In this document: positions 37,316 through 48,984 of the stretch, in pieces
Layout: each line of letters begins with the position of its first letter
How positions within the stretch are numbered: the first letter of the stretch is position 1
DNA from: Doris montereyensis
Taxonomy: Eukaryota > Mollusca > Gastropoda > Nudibranchia > Dorididae
Direction: 5' to 3'
Assembly (NCBI GenBank): GCA_037039925.1
Contig: JAXRKP010000542.1
Coordinates: 181,001-245,000 of the forward strand
DNA: 64,000 nt
The notes under the pieces: generated by a model
Told to the model about the DNA's origin: nothing
What the model saw: the letters and a program-made list of their open reading frames with translations, nothing else
Database searches by the model: none
Program-made: the position numbers and the translations under genes

Positions 37316-40300
37316 CTACAGTAGATAATTATACTTAAAATACGAACCACTACAAATCAAAGGAGTAGCGGCCTCTGTTGTCCACAGTGGGGGGTCAAGG
37401 ACTTCCCATTCCACCAGGTCGGGATCATCCAAAGATAACGGCCACTCATCCTTGATGGCAGGAAAAGTGTAGTGACCTCCCTGGCCCACTCATGTAGGAG
37501 ACCACAAGGTCAGCCCCCTCACTAGTGGGACTAAGGGCTGTCACCACTGTCACATAAGCGACATTTTTCCTGCCAACGCTGTGAGTCAAATAGGACATAA
37601 GAGCCCACTTGTGGCTTAACTCTACAGAAAAATAAATGTAACAAATTAATATAGTCATAAATGATATATAAAGATATGTCAATACTACAAATCAGAACAA
37701 AAAATTAAATTAACGTACATAGGAGTGGCCGTTATCTCAGTTTCCTCCTGTGCGTCAGCAAAGGCTGTGTCGAGAACACTGGGGGCACTGAAAGTAATAT
37801 GTAAAATTCCAATATAAATAAAACAAAATGAAAAAGTTAATAAATCACCTCATACTTGCTCTCCGCTTTCAAAATAGAAGCATTAAAAATAAAACAGGAA
37901 AAAAATATAAAGGTTGAAGAAAAAAGGCAAAGAAAAATAATTACCTGTTTTTCAATTTGAAAACTTCAAAGTCCAGCATACTCTTTGCTGACACAACAGG
38001 AAGGCTTGGCAAGCCGACATCCTGTACAGAAACATGCCAGCTTATGCAGCGGATGATATAATCGGCCACTCTCTCAACCTGTGATGAGGTGAAATAACTT
38101 AAGTGCAAGACGAAGCAATGGTAAAAATGAAAATATGTATAATAAAACTCTAACAAAATAATAAACAGAAGATCTGAATGGAAACAAACACAAAACCTAA
38201 AGGATAACGTTTATCTGACTCTTTACCTGGTGGAATTGGCATGTCCCTGGGACAGTAGAAATCGGTGTCTCTGGACGCTGGCGACGAACTTCCTCCGGGT
38301 CGACAAGGAAGAACTTCCTCACAAGGGTGGAAGTCTCCTTGCCCGTGGCCTGCCTCGCCCACTCAAAGAGGTCCCTAGCATTGGTCACATTCACCTGGCC
38401 ACCCTGTACTGCTAGGGCCAGCATTTGGGAGAGGACACCAGTCTCACCATCAGCCTCCCCTTGCCATGCTCCGAACCAAAGTAAACTCTTTGGACGGCCA
38501 GGCCAGAGAGGAGGCTTAGATCAGCAAAGGAACCTCGTCCCTTGTACTGCGCAGCACAACCATCACTAAAAAGATAGGCCTTTTTCAGATTTGCATTATG
38601 CTGTGTAGCATAAGCAAGAGTTGTCAAGGTGAAATGATGTACCAAATGGTAATCATGAGTGATGTCATCACTTAGGTACATCAGTGAGTGATATTGAGGC
38701 AGCCTTCGGGAGACCGAGTACAGCACAATTGGATGAAGCGTGATTTGCTTCTTTCCGAAATGTGCTGACTTAACCTCAGCATTGAAAGAGGCATTTCGGT
38801 TCTCCGCAAAGTCCATGACCATGAGCACCTCGTCTGGGAGAAAAATTCAAAGAAAAGATATTACAACCATGAAAATCATACAAGTTGGTGAGGTATGGAC
38901 ATGAAACAGTGAAGCTAACCATACCTTCCTGAAGGGTGTTCTTTAATTCCTGACATTGGTGGCATTGCCAGAAGGCGGTGAACAGATGCCTTCTGAACCA
39001 CACCCCTTTGTCGGTCTGTCCAAGTTCCCCTGAAACTCCTCTAGAAGGTCGCTGTGAAAAATATAAAGATATGCTTAGAATAGGGAGGAAACTCTCTAGA
39101 GGGTCACTGTGAAAATAGAAAGTTAGTATAGAACTGAGAAACTCCCTTAGGAGGTGGCTGTGGAAATGTACATATATGTATATATATATACACACCAGAT
39201 AGGGATTGAAAACTTGCATATATGTAAAAGAAATGAGTGACGAAAATATACTTACGACACAGTGCCTTTGAAGGCATACACGTCCACCTTATAGGAGCCA
39301 GGATCCTTGATCGCCCCCAATGTGTCCAGGAGACAGACAGCTCGAGCACCGACTTGCACTGCTCCTGAATGGATGCAACAAATCTTTACATCCATCACAG
39401 GTCCCTGATGAAATAAATTACATTTCAAACATAAAGTCTCAAAGCATTTTACAGAGGGAAAGGGGTAAAATAAATGTAAAAATATACTTGCCAGCTATGC
39501 AGTCGGGTCGAGCCAAGAGCTGCCCTCCGGCGGGCAGCACAAGACGTCCCGAGCATTTTCGTTTTCGCCCGAAACCGAGCAAGTACTGCCAGCTCTGCTG
39601 AGTGCTCGATTAATAGCATTCAATTTGTAGCTGGGGAAAAAACAATATTAAATATTTAAAACATTTGCATAAACATACATCATGTTAAAATACATATGTG
39701 TGGATGCAAGAAACATGCCCTGGAAAGAAAAAGAAAAAAGATGTTAAGAAACAGTAATAAGAAAGTATATAAAAACTAACTCACCGCACATTCAAACAAT
39801 ACATGCACAAGCATGTTTCAGGGGCCAACAGAGCCAAGCCTTTCACATTACATGGCCGTAGCTGGCAGAACAGGGTGTACCCAATTTTTGTGTCAGGGTA
39901 CTCCGCCCTGAACTGCCTAAAAGCACCACGCAATGTGAGATTCATCACATATGCTGGCCCTGCTTTTGGTGGTGTACCTCTTGTGAGGGAGACGGCGACT
40001 CACGTCCAAATCGGGTGTGGAAAATCTTAGAGGGGAAAAAAAGAAACGAAAAAATGGTAGAGGGACAATACCATAAGTATTGGACTTCCAAGTAATACAT
40101 GATATATTGCATGTTAACAGATGTTATAAAATGCTTTTTTGTGTGTTGTGGTGTCACGTACCTTTACCAGGATTTCAAGGCTAGACCTGGCCTGCCTCGC
40201 AGGTGTCACCCTCGGTGACTTCTTCAGCTGATTTACAACAGTACTTGAGGGTGACCTCTTGGCCGTAGCCGGGAAGAGTTGCTTGCGAGGCGAGACCAGG

Positions 40301-41750
40301 AATCCTAGTTTCCTGAGTGCCTTCCTCTTCTCAGGCGTCCGAGGGTTGCCAGGTTCTTGACGACACGAGCATACGTACGAGGCGACGTCCGCCTGCTCAG
40401 TGTCGCCTTCAAAATGTGTGTCAAATTGTAGATTGTTTTTAGCAACCTCCTCGAGTCTTGGTGGATGGGCCAGGCGAAGAGTCAAGTGCTGGAAGGGGAG
40501 TCTGTAGGGGTGCTGGAAGTGGAAGGGGGTCAGTAAGGGTACTGGAAGTGGAAGGGGGTCAGTAGGGGTACTGGAAGTGGGAAGGGGTCAGTAGGGGTAC
40601 TGGAAGTGGAAGGGGGTCAGTAGGGGTACTGGAAGTGGAAGGGGGGGTCAGTAGGGGTACTGGAAGTGGAAGGGGGTCAGTAGGGGTACTGGAAGTGGAA
40701 GGGGGTCAGTAGGGTACTGGAAGTGGAAGGGGGTCAGTAGGGGTACTGGAAGTAGAAGGGGGGTCAGTAGGGGTGCTGCAACGGGGGGTGGAATGGATCC
40801 TGGAACTGGAGTTGGAAGAGGTGCTGGAAGGGGGTCAGTAAGGGCGCTGGAAGTGGAAGGAGTCCAGGAACAGGGGATGGATGGAAGGGGCGTTTGAACG
40901 GGGATGAAAAGGTACTGGAAGGGGCGCTGGAATGGGGAACGGTAGGGGTGTTGCAACGGCCTTCTTGGTCGAGGCGCGGGTGCACGACGGGTACGGCTTG
41001 GGCTTTTCTTATTCTTTTATAGCGTTGGTTTTTCTCCCGTATCCGTCTTTTCTTTTGTGCACTCTGCCGAGCCCTAGATTCTGTCCGCAATCTGAAAAGA
41101 CAATGATTAAAAAAAATATCTGAAAACAACATCTCAATATTTGCCACTCACATGATTATATTATAAAAACTTCAATAAAGAAAGACATGACATACATGTA
41201 GCAAACTGCCCATATATACAAGGGTACAGTGAGAGTTAACACAGAAATATCGTCACAACATACCTATTCTTATGAAGTCGGTATTCTTCAGGTGTCATGT
41301 CCTTTGAGCGTTTCCCCAATGCCTGATGGCTGGACTTCCTCAGGCGCCCACACGCGGACCTTGTCTTCTGTTGCTGCCCCACCCTTCTTTTTGTAGTAAT
41401 ACCGCATGGTACGTATGCTGTTGTAAAACAAGATGAATGTGTTAAATATTTTAATAAGGCGAGTAATGGCTTAGTATTTTCACTGCTAGTATATGTGGAA
41501 TGAAACAAGCTCAAAAAGAAGCTGAGACAAATAAATAATTTAAAAAATAAACATTTACACTTTCTACATACCGAGCCAGTTCAGCTCCCTCTCGTGCTCC
41601 TGTTCCATGGCTCATGTGTGCGGCTCGTTGAGCCACTTCCCCCGTTTTTTCAGTCTCCTGGCCGTTGCTCTCTCCCTCTCCAATCTTTTGTTTTTCCAGA
41701 AAACTTTCCAAGTCATCTTTCGAAAATCCTGGAAGTCATCTTAAAATTAA
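37316..41750 (-). CDS. Multi-exon DDE-like gene, probably transposon-derived
   Basis: Exons in transcript order, approximate at the first, are 41750-41572, 41417-41264, 41091-40162, 40025-39785, 39630-39492 (GC donor), 39404-39256, 39051-38925, 38833-38227, 38078-37945, 37787-37719 and 37621-37316. The N-terminal exons are basic (RTESRARQSAQKKRRIREK). Next come DTKIGYTLFCQLRP and CLCMYC, then a Cys cluster CIAG followed by TCDGCKD across an intron. The core is VLMVMDFAENRNASFN, ITLHPIVLYS, YLFSDGCAAQYKGRG and VYFGSEHGKG, then VTNARDLFEWARQATGK. The spaced Asp residues (MDFAEN, SDGC, and one after HGKG) suggest a DDE nuclease fold; this is inference. The same architecture occurs in many uncharacterised, multicopy invertebrate proteins. 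At least seven frame slips are present, mostly at homopolymers. It could be a domesticated gene or an intron-bearing transposon. Confidence 0.62.
40495..40785. repeat. 29-bp minisatellite inside the DDE-like gene
   Basis: About ten copies of a 29-30-bp unit, CTGGAAGTGGAAGGGGGTCA plus GTAGGGGTA, lie in the 930-base third exon. On the minus strand they encode Pro/Phe-rich repeats such as LLTPFHFQYP. Unit length is not a multiple of three, so copies shift frame against one another, and G-run length differs between copies. Confidence 0.85.
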
Positions 41751-42439
41751 AAAAATAGATATTAGAAAACGGACTTAAATCTTTAAGGAACTGTTCAAAG
41801 AATGTTCTGAATTTATTTTATATCTATAGCCCCCCCCCCCCCCCCCCCCTTTCATTCTGTTTTGGGCTAATGCAGTCTGGAAGTCATCTTCAAATTTAAA
41901 CATCACGGCTAAACTCTTAAGGAACAATTCAAAGAATATTCTGATTTTTATTTCTAATTCAGAACTAGATCTAAGTATGCATGAGATAAAAACAAAATAG
42001 CCCCCCCCCCCTCATTCCAGTATTTAAATGCATTCCAATTCCAGTTACGTATAAAGCATGTGGTATACATGTCTCTCTACAAAAATAAAGTTTTACCAAA
42101 TCATCTTCAAAAACTAATCTATTTAATTTCCAAACTACCTAGATCTAGCAACAGGATGCCATAATCCCAAATAAACAATAGTTAATATTTGTTTAGAAAC
42201 GTTTGGCCAGTACAAACACACACAACACTCAAACATGTACACACACACTCGCCAACACACGTGGTCTTGAAGGCTCAACAAAATCAGGAAAATAATTGTT
42301 GTAGGGCACCACACGCGACTAAAGTAACAACTTTGCGATAAACTAAGAAGAGCCCAGGTCTAGTAATCTAAAATAGCGATGTTGGTTGAATTGAAAACCA
42401 ACGACAGCGTACTACGCTTGTAACGATGTCCTTGTGGGA

Positions 42440-43120
42440 CCAGAAAAAAGATCGCTACATCAGAAGTAAATTACAACCGGTGGAAGACAAATTCAAGGGA
42501 AATAATCCCTTTATAATTATAACTTTACTGAACAATTATTATTGGGTTACTTCCCTCACCTGGATAACACGTCGTGACCACGTGGAAATACACTGTATTA
42601 TTGTAATACTAGCCTACACACACATTGTCATAGGGCGCTAAGCTGCTAAAAATAGACACAATTGAGCGGACTCTTCACGTGTGCTGTGAAATGTATTGGG
42701 CCTAGCATAGTAATAGTATGCTGTCGACTTTAGGGTAGGCCTAGTAGTGTAGGGTTGAGTCTATAGGCTAAGCAAAGTGGGCATAATAATTATTGTACAT
42801 TGGTAGGCCTACACTACGCATACCAGTCAGCAGTCAGTACTGTGTGCTTGTACATTGCACATCGTTAGGTCAAAAATAATCACGGGGAAAAAAATCCTTA
42901 CATCCCTTGTCTTTTTACTACGTACATGTATAAACTTTAAGGGCCGGTGATAAGAATACACTTCACTACAACCGTCACGACGGATGTAGTGAAGTCAATA
43001 CAACCGTTTGATTTTTACTGAGTTTTTGTGACATCGGTGCCCGTTCCAGGAAGGGAAAAAGATTGCTACATCCGAAGATCTCTACAACCGACTTCGCTAC
43101 AAGTGGAGTCGACTGTACAA
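42440..43120. repeat. Repeat with CTACATCxGAAG...TACAACCG ends
   Basis: AAAAAAGATCGCTACATCAG with TTACAACCGGTGG (42443) recurs directly as AAAAAGATTGCTACATCCGA with CTACAACCGACTTCGCTACA (43058). It ends AGTGGAGTCGACTGTAC, which resembles a pogo/Tc1-type terminal. Low confidence. Confidence 0.3.
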
Positions 43121-44019
43121 CTTAGTACAAGTATAATGCGCACATATTGTCCAAACTCATAAGTCAGCATCTCTACTTTCACTCGTTCACATGCTAGCTT
43201 AGATCTCTGGGTGCTCATGCTCCAGTCTAGTCTATCTCTACTTTCCCCGTCACAAAGACTCTTCTCCAATGCTGATGGTCGCCCGTCTAGCGTCTCTACT
43301 TTCCTACGTCAGCACAAAGACTCTTCTCCAGTGCATGGTAAGCCGTCTACTAGCCTCTACGTTCCCCGTCCGCACAAAAACTCGTCTCTTTTGCTGATGT
43401 CCACTACACTCCGTGTGTCTACTAGCTACAGCCATTCCTATTTTCAACCAGTGCCTTGTTAAAAACTTCTCATTAATTCAACAGTACACCATTTATCTTG
43501 AAATTCTCACACGATATTCTTTAAAGTACTAAATATTTTTTGGTTACCGCTAATCATGCCTTTACAGCATGGAAATGCCTTTAAATGACTCCTAGATCTA
43601 AACTTGATCACATTGTCAAATCATGAGGATGTGTGGCTGGATGGAGTCTTCCAATTAAAAAAACTCATTTAAAGTTGCACAGAATCACAAAAATACTTTC
43701 CTTTCACAACAGAATGGAATTTCAAATGAAAATGGTGCGTGGTCGATCTGGCTCATTTGACAGCTTGGAATGGAATGAACAAGATGATGGCCGACCATCA
43801 GGTTATATAGTCATCCTGGGTAATGTCTCTTTGACATGGGGGGACAATATTTTTTACAAACTATCATATCAATCTTGATCGTTTTTCAACATAAATGAAT
43901 GTAAAAATGCACTCTTCTTCCTTTTTCAGTAGAAAAACGGGGATTATAAGATGGATTTATATCATTTTTCCCATGACGTCAGGTCTATTTAAAGACAGAC
44001 ACTCTTACATCCGCAGCGT

Positions 44020-44388
44020 AGCAAATTAAATTTCCCACGTGGTCACGATGAAACAAAGAAATCTTTCCTTCACTCTAAAAATCAATCAAGCTTCCCTCTT
44101 TGCTCAAGCAGAAATAATCAAAATTTGTAGGGTCTCCCTTGCCAGTTGTCTGACAACGTCTGAAAAGAGGGAAATACGGCAGTCTCGATTCCTGACGTTC
44201 GTGACACAAAGCACAGCACAAAATGTAATCAAAAGTCATAAATTTTATGTTTGTTAATATTTGAAAACCAATTCTTCTAAACACATGGTAAAAAATTCAA
44301 GGACATTCATTGATCCTGCTGTGAAATAGAAGCAATGAGAAAGTTTCTAGTTATCTTGAGGACCCATTTTTGCTTTTTGAAACCTGCC
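44020..44388. repeat. Related right-end copy of the GGCAGGTTTCAC family
   Basis: This stretch is similar to 12240-12606 in the same orientation: GAGGGAAAT, AGTCTC, CTGACGTTCG and the terminal GAAACCTGCC all recur in order. No coding region is seen. Confidence 0.5.
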
Positions 44389-45040
44389 ATGTGCATACTA
44401 ATGATACTTCTTGAGCAAAGCTTTCCAAAAATAATCAGGCTAATTGGAGGGGAGAAAAAAGGCTTCCCAGACCCAGATTGTTGATGTGGTGAAAGTGTTC
44501 AGCAGACATAAATCAAGACCATCATTCCATTCTGGTTACCATACTCTGAAAAAGAGACAATTCCAAAATTGATGTCTACCATTTCAAGATTTGATGCCAT
44601 GTGGAAAGAATAGAATTTCATCCTCCAAGGTCCCGAAGATCTTGCCCATCACACCAAGGGCCCAGACTTGAGCCATTATTCCTTCATTTGATAGGTCTTT
44701 GGCAAGACGGTATTGTAGAGACTAGAAGTCCACCTAAGGAACATGAACATATAAATATGGTTCAGCTGAAATTTGCACAAGTTTTGCTTCAATTCTTGTA
44801 CTGGATTATTAAATAAGTTTTCCATTTTTTTAAAAACATCAACAAACAAAAGATTTAATAAACAAAACAAAACAAAAAAAACACACACACAAATGACAAT
44901 GTCTTTTAGTAGGCACTTTCACTTTCATTAAGTCTACAAATATTTTGTCGCTCACTAAGACGAGTCGTCTGATGTCAGAAGAATGATATTTTCCTACTTT
45001 GGAAACAAAATCTTTGGACACTTTCAGGTGATATCGGAGT

Positions 45041-46150
45041 TTAGGGTCCTAAATTATTTTTATCGAGCATATAGATTTGATCCTACATTTTAATTTGTCA
45101 GAGTTTGTCACACTTTGTCGACCCTGCTGGTCCCAAAGTATTGAAGCGTTTTAGTCTCATGCAAAGAAGATCAAGCTAATGCATGGCACATCTCACAATC
45201 CCACTTCATCAGCTACCTACGGGAGTTTGAATGGAGATGGAAAAACGACACATTTGCTTCATCTGGCGGAAACACATTTGGGAAAATTCTAAATGAATTA
45301 AAGTGCAATACCCTGTGTAACTTTTCTTGAACCTGAAGAAATAAATGGTTTTTTTTAAAGGTAGTGTTAATTGCTACAGAGTGAGGATGTAGCAATTAAC
45401 ACCACATTAATTGCTACAGAGTGGATTGGTAGCTCTTCTGCGTTTGGAGAATATATACATGATCTCATCAGCAACACCCTCAACCAACCTCCCACCACAT
45501 GATATGATCCCACCAGCAACCCCCTCCAACCAACAACCATTACCCACCACATGATCCCACCAGCAACACCCTCCAACCAACAACCAACCAACCACCCACC
45601 ACACATTATGATTATGATCCCACCAGCAACACCCTCCAACCAACCACCCACCACATTATGATTATGATCCCACCAGCAACACCCTCCAACCAACCACCCA
45701 CCACATTATGATTATGATCCCACCAGCAACACCCTCCAACCAACCACCCACCACATTATGATTATGATCCCACCAGCAACACCCTCCAACCAACCACCAC
45801 ATGTTCTTTGACTTTGAATTTGATACATTATAGATTTGGCCTCCTCACATTTTTGGACCTGACAAATCTGAACCGGAAATGTTTAGGCTATTCACTCTTC
45901 CTGTTTAGGTCACTCTGTATCAATTAACATGGTGTTAATTGCTACATCCTCACTCTGTAGCAATTAACGTGGTGTTAATTGCTACATCCTCACTCTGTAG
46001 TAATTAACGGGGTTAATTGTTACATCCTCACTCTTAGCAATTAACGCTACCTTTCTTTAAAACAAAATATTTTTAAAGTTATTCATAAAAAATCTTGTTT
46101 TTAAGTTTAAATAAATCTTGAAAAAAAAAATAATAATTTAGGACCCTAAA
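45041..46150. mobile_element. Foldback-type element with minisatellite core
   Basis: Outer ends TTTAGGGTCCTAAATTATT (45041) and its inverse AATAATTTAGGACCCTAAA (ending about 46149) enclose a second inverted pair. On the left GGTAGTGTTAATTGCTACAG starts at 45360. On the right AGCAATTAACGCTACC ends at 46052, preceded by three more tandem copies of the roughly 46-bp TGTAGCAATTAAC unit. The minisatellite below lies in the centre. No coding capacity is seen. Target duplications are not evident. Confidence 0.6.
45470..45800. repeat. 50-bp minisatellite
   Basis: About six copies of a unit containing GATCCCACCAGCAACACCCT and CCAACCAACCACCCACCAC. The last four copies are nearly identical at 50 bases each. 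Frames across it on the minus strand are open only because of the repeat. Confidence 0.9.
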
Positions 46151-48344
46151 TCAAGATCATGTACTTTCAATCTTCCTCAGCCTCGTGGAGTAGTCCTACT
46201 TCTGCTTCTAAATAATCATTGAGAATTTTTAAGTTTTGTTTTTAGTTCACTCTTTCTTTCTTTCCTTTAACAAAGTGAATTCAGTCTCCAATTTGTATTT
46301 CTAACCTTAAACTTAGTCAAATCTTTGGAAACACACGTCCTCCTAAGTAGCAATTTTTTATTGTTGAGCTCCAGACTTCGCACTTGAAATTTTAATGTTC
46401 TTATAGATCTATTATCTTTTAATTGAGCTATCTTTTTCTCTTGCCTTGAAAGTCTTTGATTTTTGGCCCTGCGAACCTGAGTTCACAAACTCTGTGACTC
46501 TCTTCAATGCATCTCCTTTTCCTTCTGGCTAAGCATATCAGCATTTTTATTGAAGATATTAAATCTGTTTTCCATGACTATCTTGGCAAACAAATTTAAT
46601 TCATTCTTGGAAAATCTTGGTTTTCATTTTCGAATTGCCGCCATTGTTTTGCCAAATATGAACCGGATGTAATCCTTCACGATAGCTTCAATAGTTTGTC
46701 GTTAAAGGAAAATTTCGATGACAAGGCTGGAACTTAATAGGGAATACAGTAGTCGCTGGTTAAATGCACGCTGTTTGGGAGAAGAGAAAAGCGTCCAATA
46801 ACGTGTACCGTGCAGTAATGAGAAGCCATAGCCGGATTGACCATTAGGCAAATAAATCACGTGCCTTAGGCCAGCCAGAAATCTAGGTCACAACATAAAA
46901 GGGGAAATGATTATATATGGGTATATCAGGTGATGACAAAAATTTCCCTTCTTTTTAAATAAATAAATTTCATCCTTCTTTTTTGTCACACGTTCATATA
47001 TTTTGCAAACCTCTCTTGAGGAAGGCAGGTGACTTGTACGGTTCGAGTTTCAACAACGATTTTTATTAATAATATATATTCAAAGGTCTCACTGTCTGCT
47101 TCAGATTGAATAATTTCTTACTGTCGACTTAACAACACCGTACCGTCTGCTGTAAAAATAAAAGGAAATGACAATAACAGAAACAATAGCATGTCGTAAA
47201 AGATTACATCATGAAAACAAAACATTGAGTAAAATAAGCAAAGATCTGATACTGGGTTGAGATCTAATTACACATGAACAACCAAGAAATAAACACGACT
47301 TCTTCATGGACCAGGCAATTAAGATCGAGCATATAGATTATAAAACCCTTATTTTGGTAATGAGTGACATGATAAAAGCGCTCCTCTGAATAGAAAACAT
47401 TCATAATAACATAGGCCTATGCACATCGTCGCCAGGAGGGAATGACAAGTACATGTAAACAAAACAACAGGAGTAATGTAAAGACCATCAAGGTGACTTT
47501 AACAATGATAAAAAGTATATTTAAAAGGGACTCTATACTGTAGTTGTGGCATAAATAGCAAACAGTTATTATAAGGTTCATTTAATATGACAGGGGAAGG
47601 CTGAGTAACAGTTACAGTGTTTTGACCAACATGGGAATGATATAAAATTACAATGTTTTATTGTTTTGATATATCAATTCACAACAATATTGTTGCAAGT
47701 GATCCAGCTGTAGTGAAGAGATTTTGTCCCTTCTACAATAAGGGCTTTGTTTACAATAAACAATTGAATATACACTTCTTTGGTCTTTAAGTGCACAGAT
47801 ACTATTTACACATTTATTATAAAGTAGAGGCCACATTGAATAGGGGAAAGGAGCGGGCCACGTTTCTATGAAACTACGTCTTACATTGACTGATAATCTT
47901 TATTCTGGCTCTCAGACCATAGCCTAAGTGCTCTTTAAATGCACGAAAGGGGGTGGTGGGGCAGAAGGAAAATATTAAGCATGGAATCACTGCCATATGC
48001 TTGCTGGTCACTAAATAGAAGGCAAAATAGACCAATGACCAAGACTTTAGCGTTTAATGAGGGAAGTTCAAAGTAAATATAAGTGGGGAAATCAATATAT
48101 CAAAACTAATTCAAGTTTGTTTCTTTTTCTTTTAAAGCTATCTCTCAATTTTGTTTAAAAGTGTCACTACTGATACATTACAATGGCATGACAACAAAAT
48201 ATTTGCAGGTAACAGAATGTGAATATGATCAACTTACCCTGGATGATTCTCAAACACATATCTCACCACCAGATGCACACAGAAAGAAGAGAGTGAGCAA
48301 GTCAATAACCAGATTATATATATAGTAGATCAGAAGGAAATGTG

Positions 48345-48835
48345 AGGGCGTCATGAATCCAAACTGATTGGCTCAAAAAGACAAAACTGCATTCTTAGGC
48401 TAGGCGCGCACAGGGGCGACAGTTTTCTAGTCGCCCAAGTGTAAACAATGAATTAAAGAAGCACCATTCTTAGGCAACTCCAGTTTCTGGCAACTAAAAA
48501 GTTTGTGTTTGCCACTACTTGCCGGTTCACTAAACAGTTGCGCAACTAAAGTTGCCATGCGCACCTTAGCCTTAGCTCACAACAGTTCCATGGCAACGAA
48601 AGCGGTGGTGAGTTTAAACCGATTGGTTCAAGCAGATAATACAATATTCTTAGCTTGCAACAATTCCCATGGCAACGAAAGCTGATTGGCTCAAAACAAC
48701 ATTATTGCTAACAACAATGTCATGAGGAGGCCAGCGAAAGGGTTGGGGTGAGCCCAGGGGTGGGGGTGGGGGTGACAGTCCAAAATGATGGGCTCAAAAT
48801 AATCAAAACATACAATAAAAGAGGTGAGTGTAGGA
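48345..48835. promoter_or_regulatory. Diverged tandem repeats carrying inverted CCAAT boxes, upstream of the hAT gene
   Basis: Three to four degenerate copies of a unit of roughly 70-100 bases contain GATTGGCTC or GATTGGTTC (about 48368, 48618 and 48684), a mutated relative at about 48786, and CCATGGCAACGAAAG (48588, 48668). ATTGG is an inverted CCAAT box. The location between the left end and the transposase makes a promoter role plausible, but this is inference. Confidence 0.4.
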
Positions 48836-48984
48836 GGGAAGAAGCAGACAGTGTAGACGGACAAATACACTCAAACGCACACTCAGTACAAAACTGAAAA
48901 CTACTCAGATCTCAGACATAACAGTGTCACATTTTGATGAGCAATCGCCTCGCAATACGCCTGTGAAGCACAACGACTGGAAAC

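Larger units (their letters stand above)
36440..44388. mobile_element. Candidate boundaries of the element carrying the DDE-like gene
   Basis: GGCAGGTTTCACAAAATGGG starts at 36440 and an inverted relative ends at 44388 (right end reads GAAACCTGCC). The right 240 bases (about 44150-44388) resemble the right end of the separate element at 10421-12606, including GAGGGAAAT and CTGACGTTCG. The interval encloses the whole DDE-like gene. No convincing target duplication is visible and other repeats sit inside, so the link is tentative. Confidence 0.3.

Noticed and set aside
45367..45693. Gly/Trp-rich protein (GGCCWWDH repeats)
   Set aside because: Translation of the 50-bp minisatellite in the foldback element.
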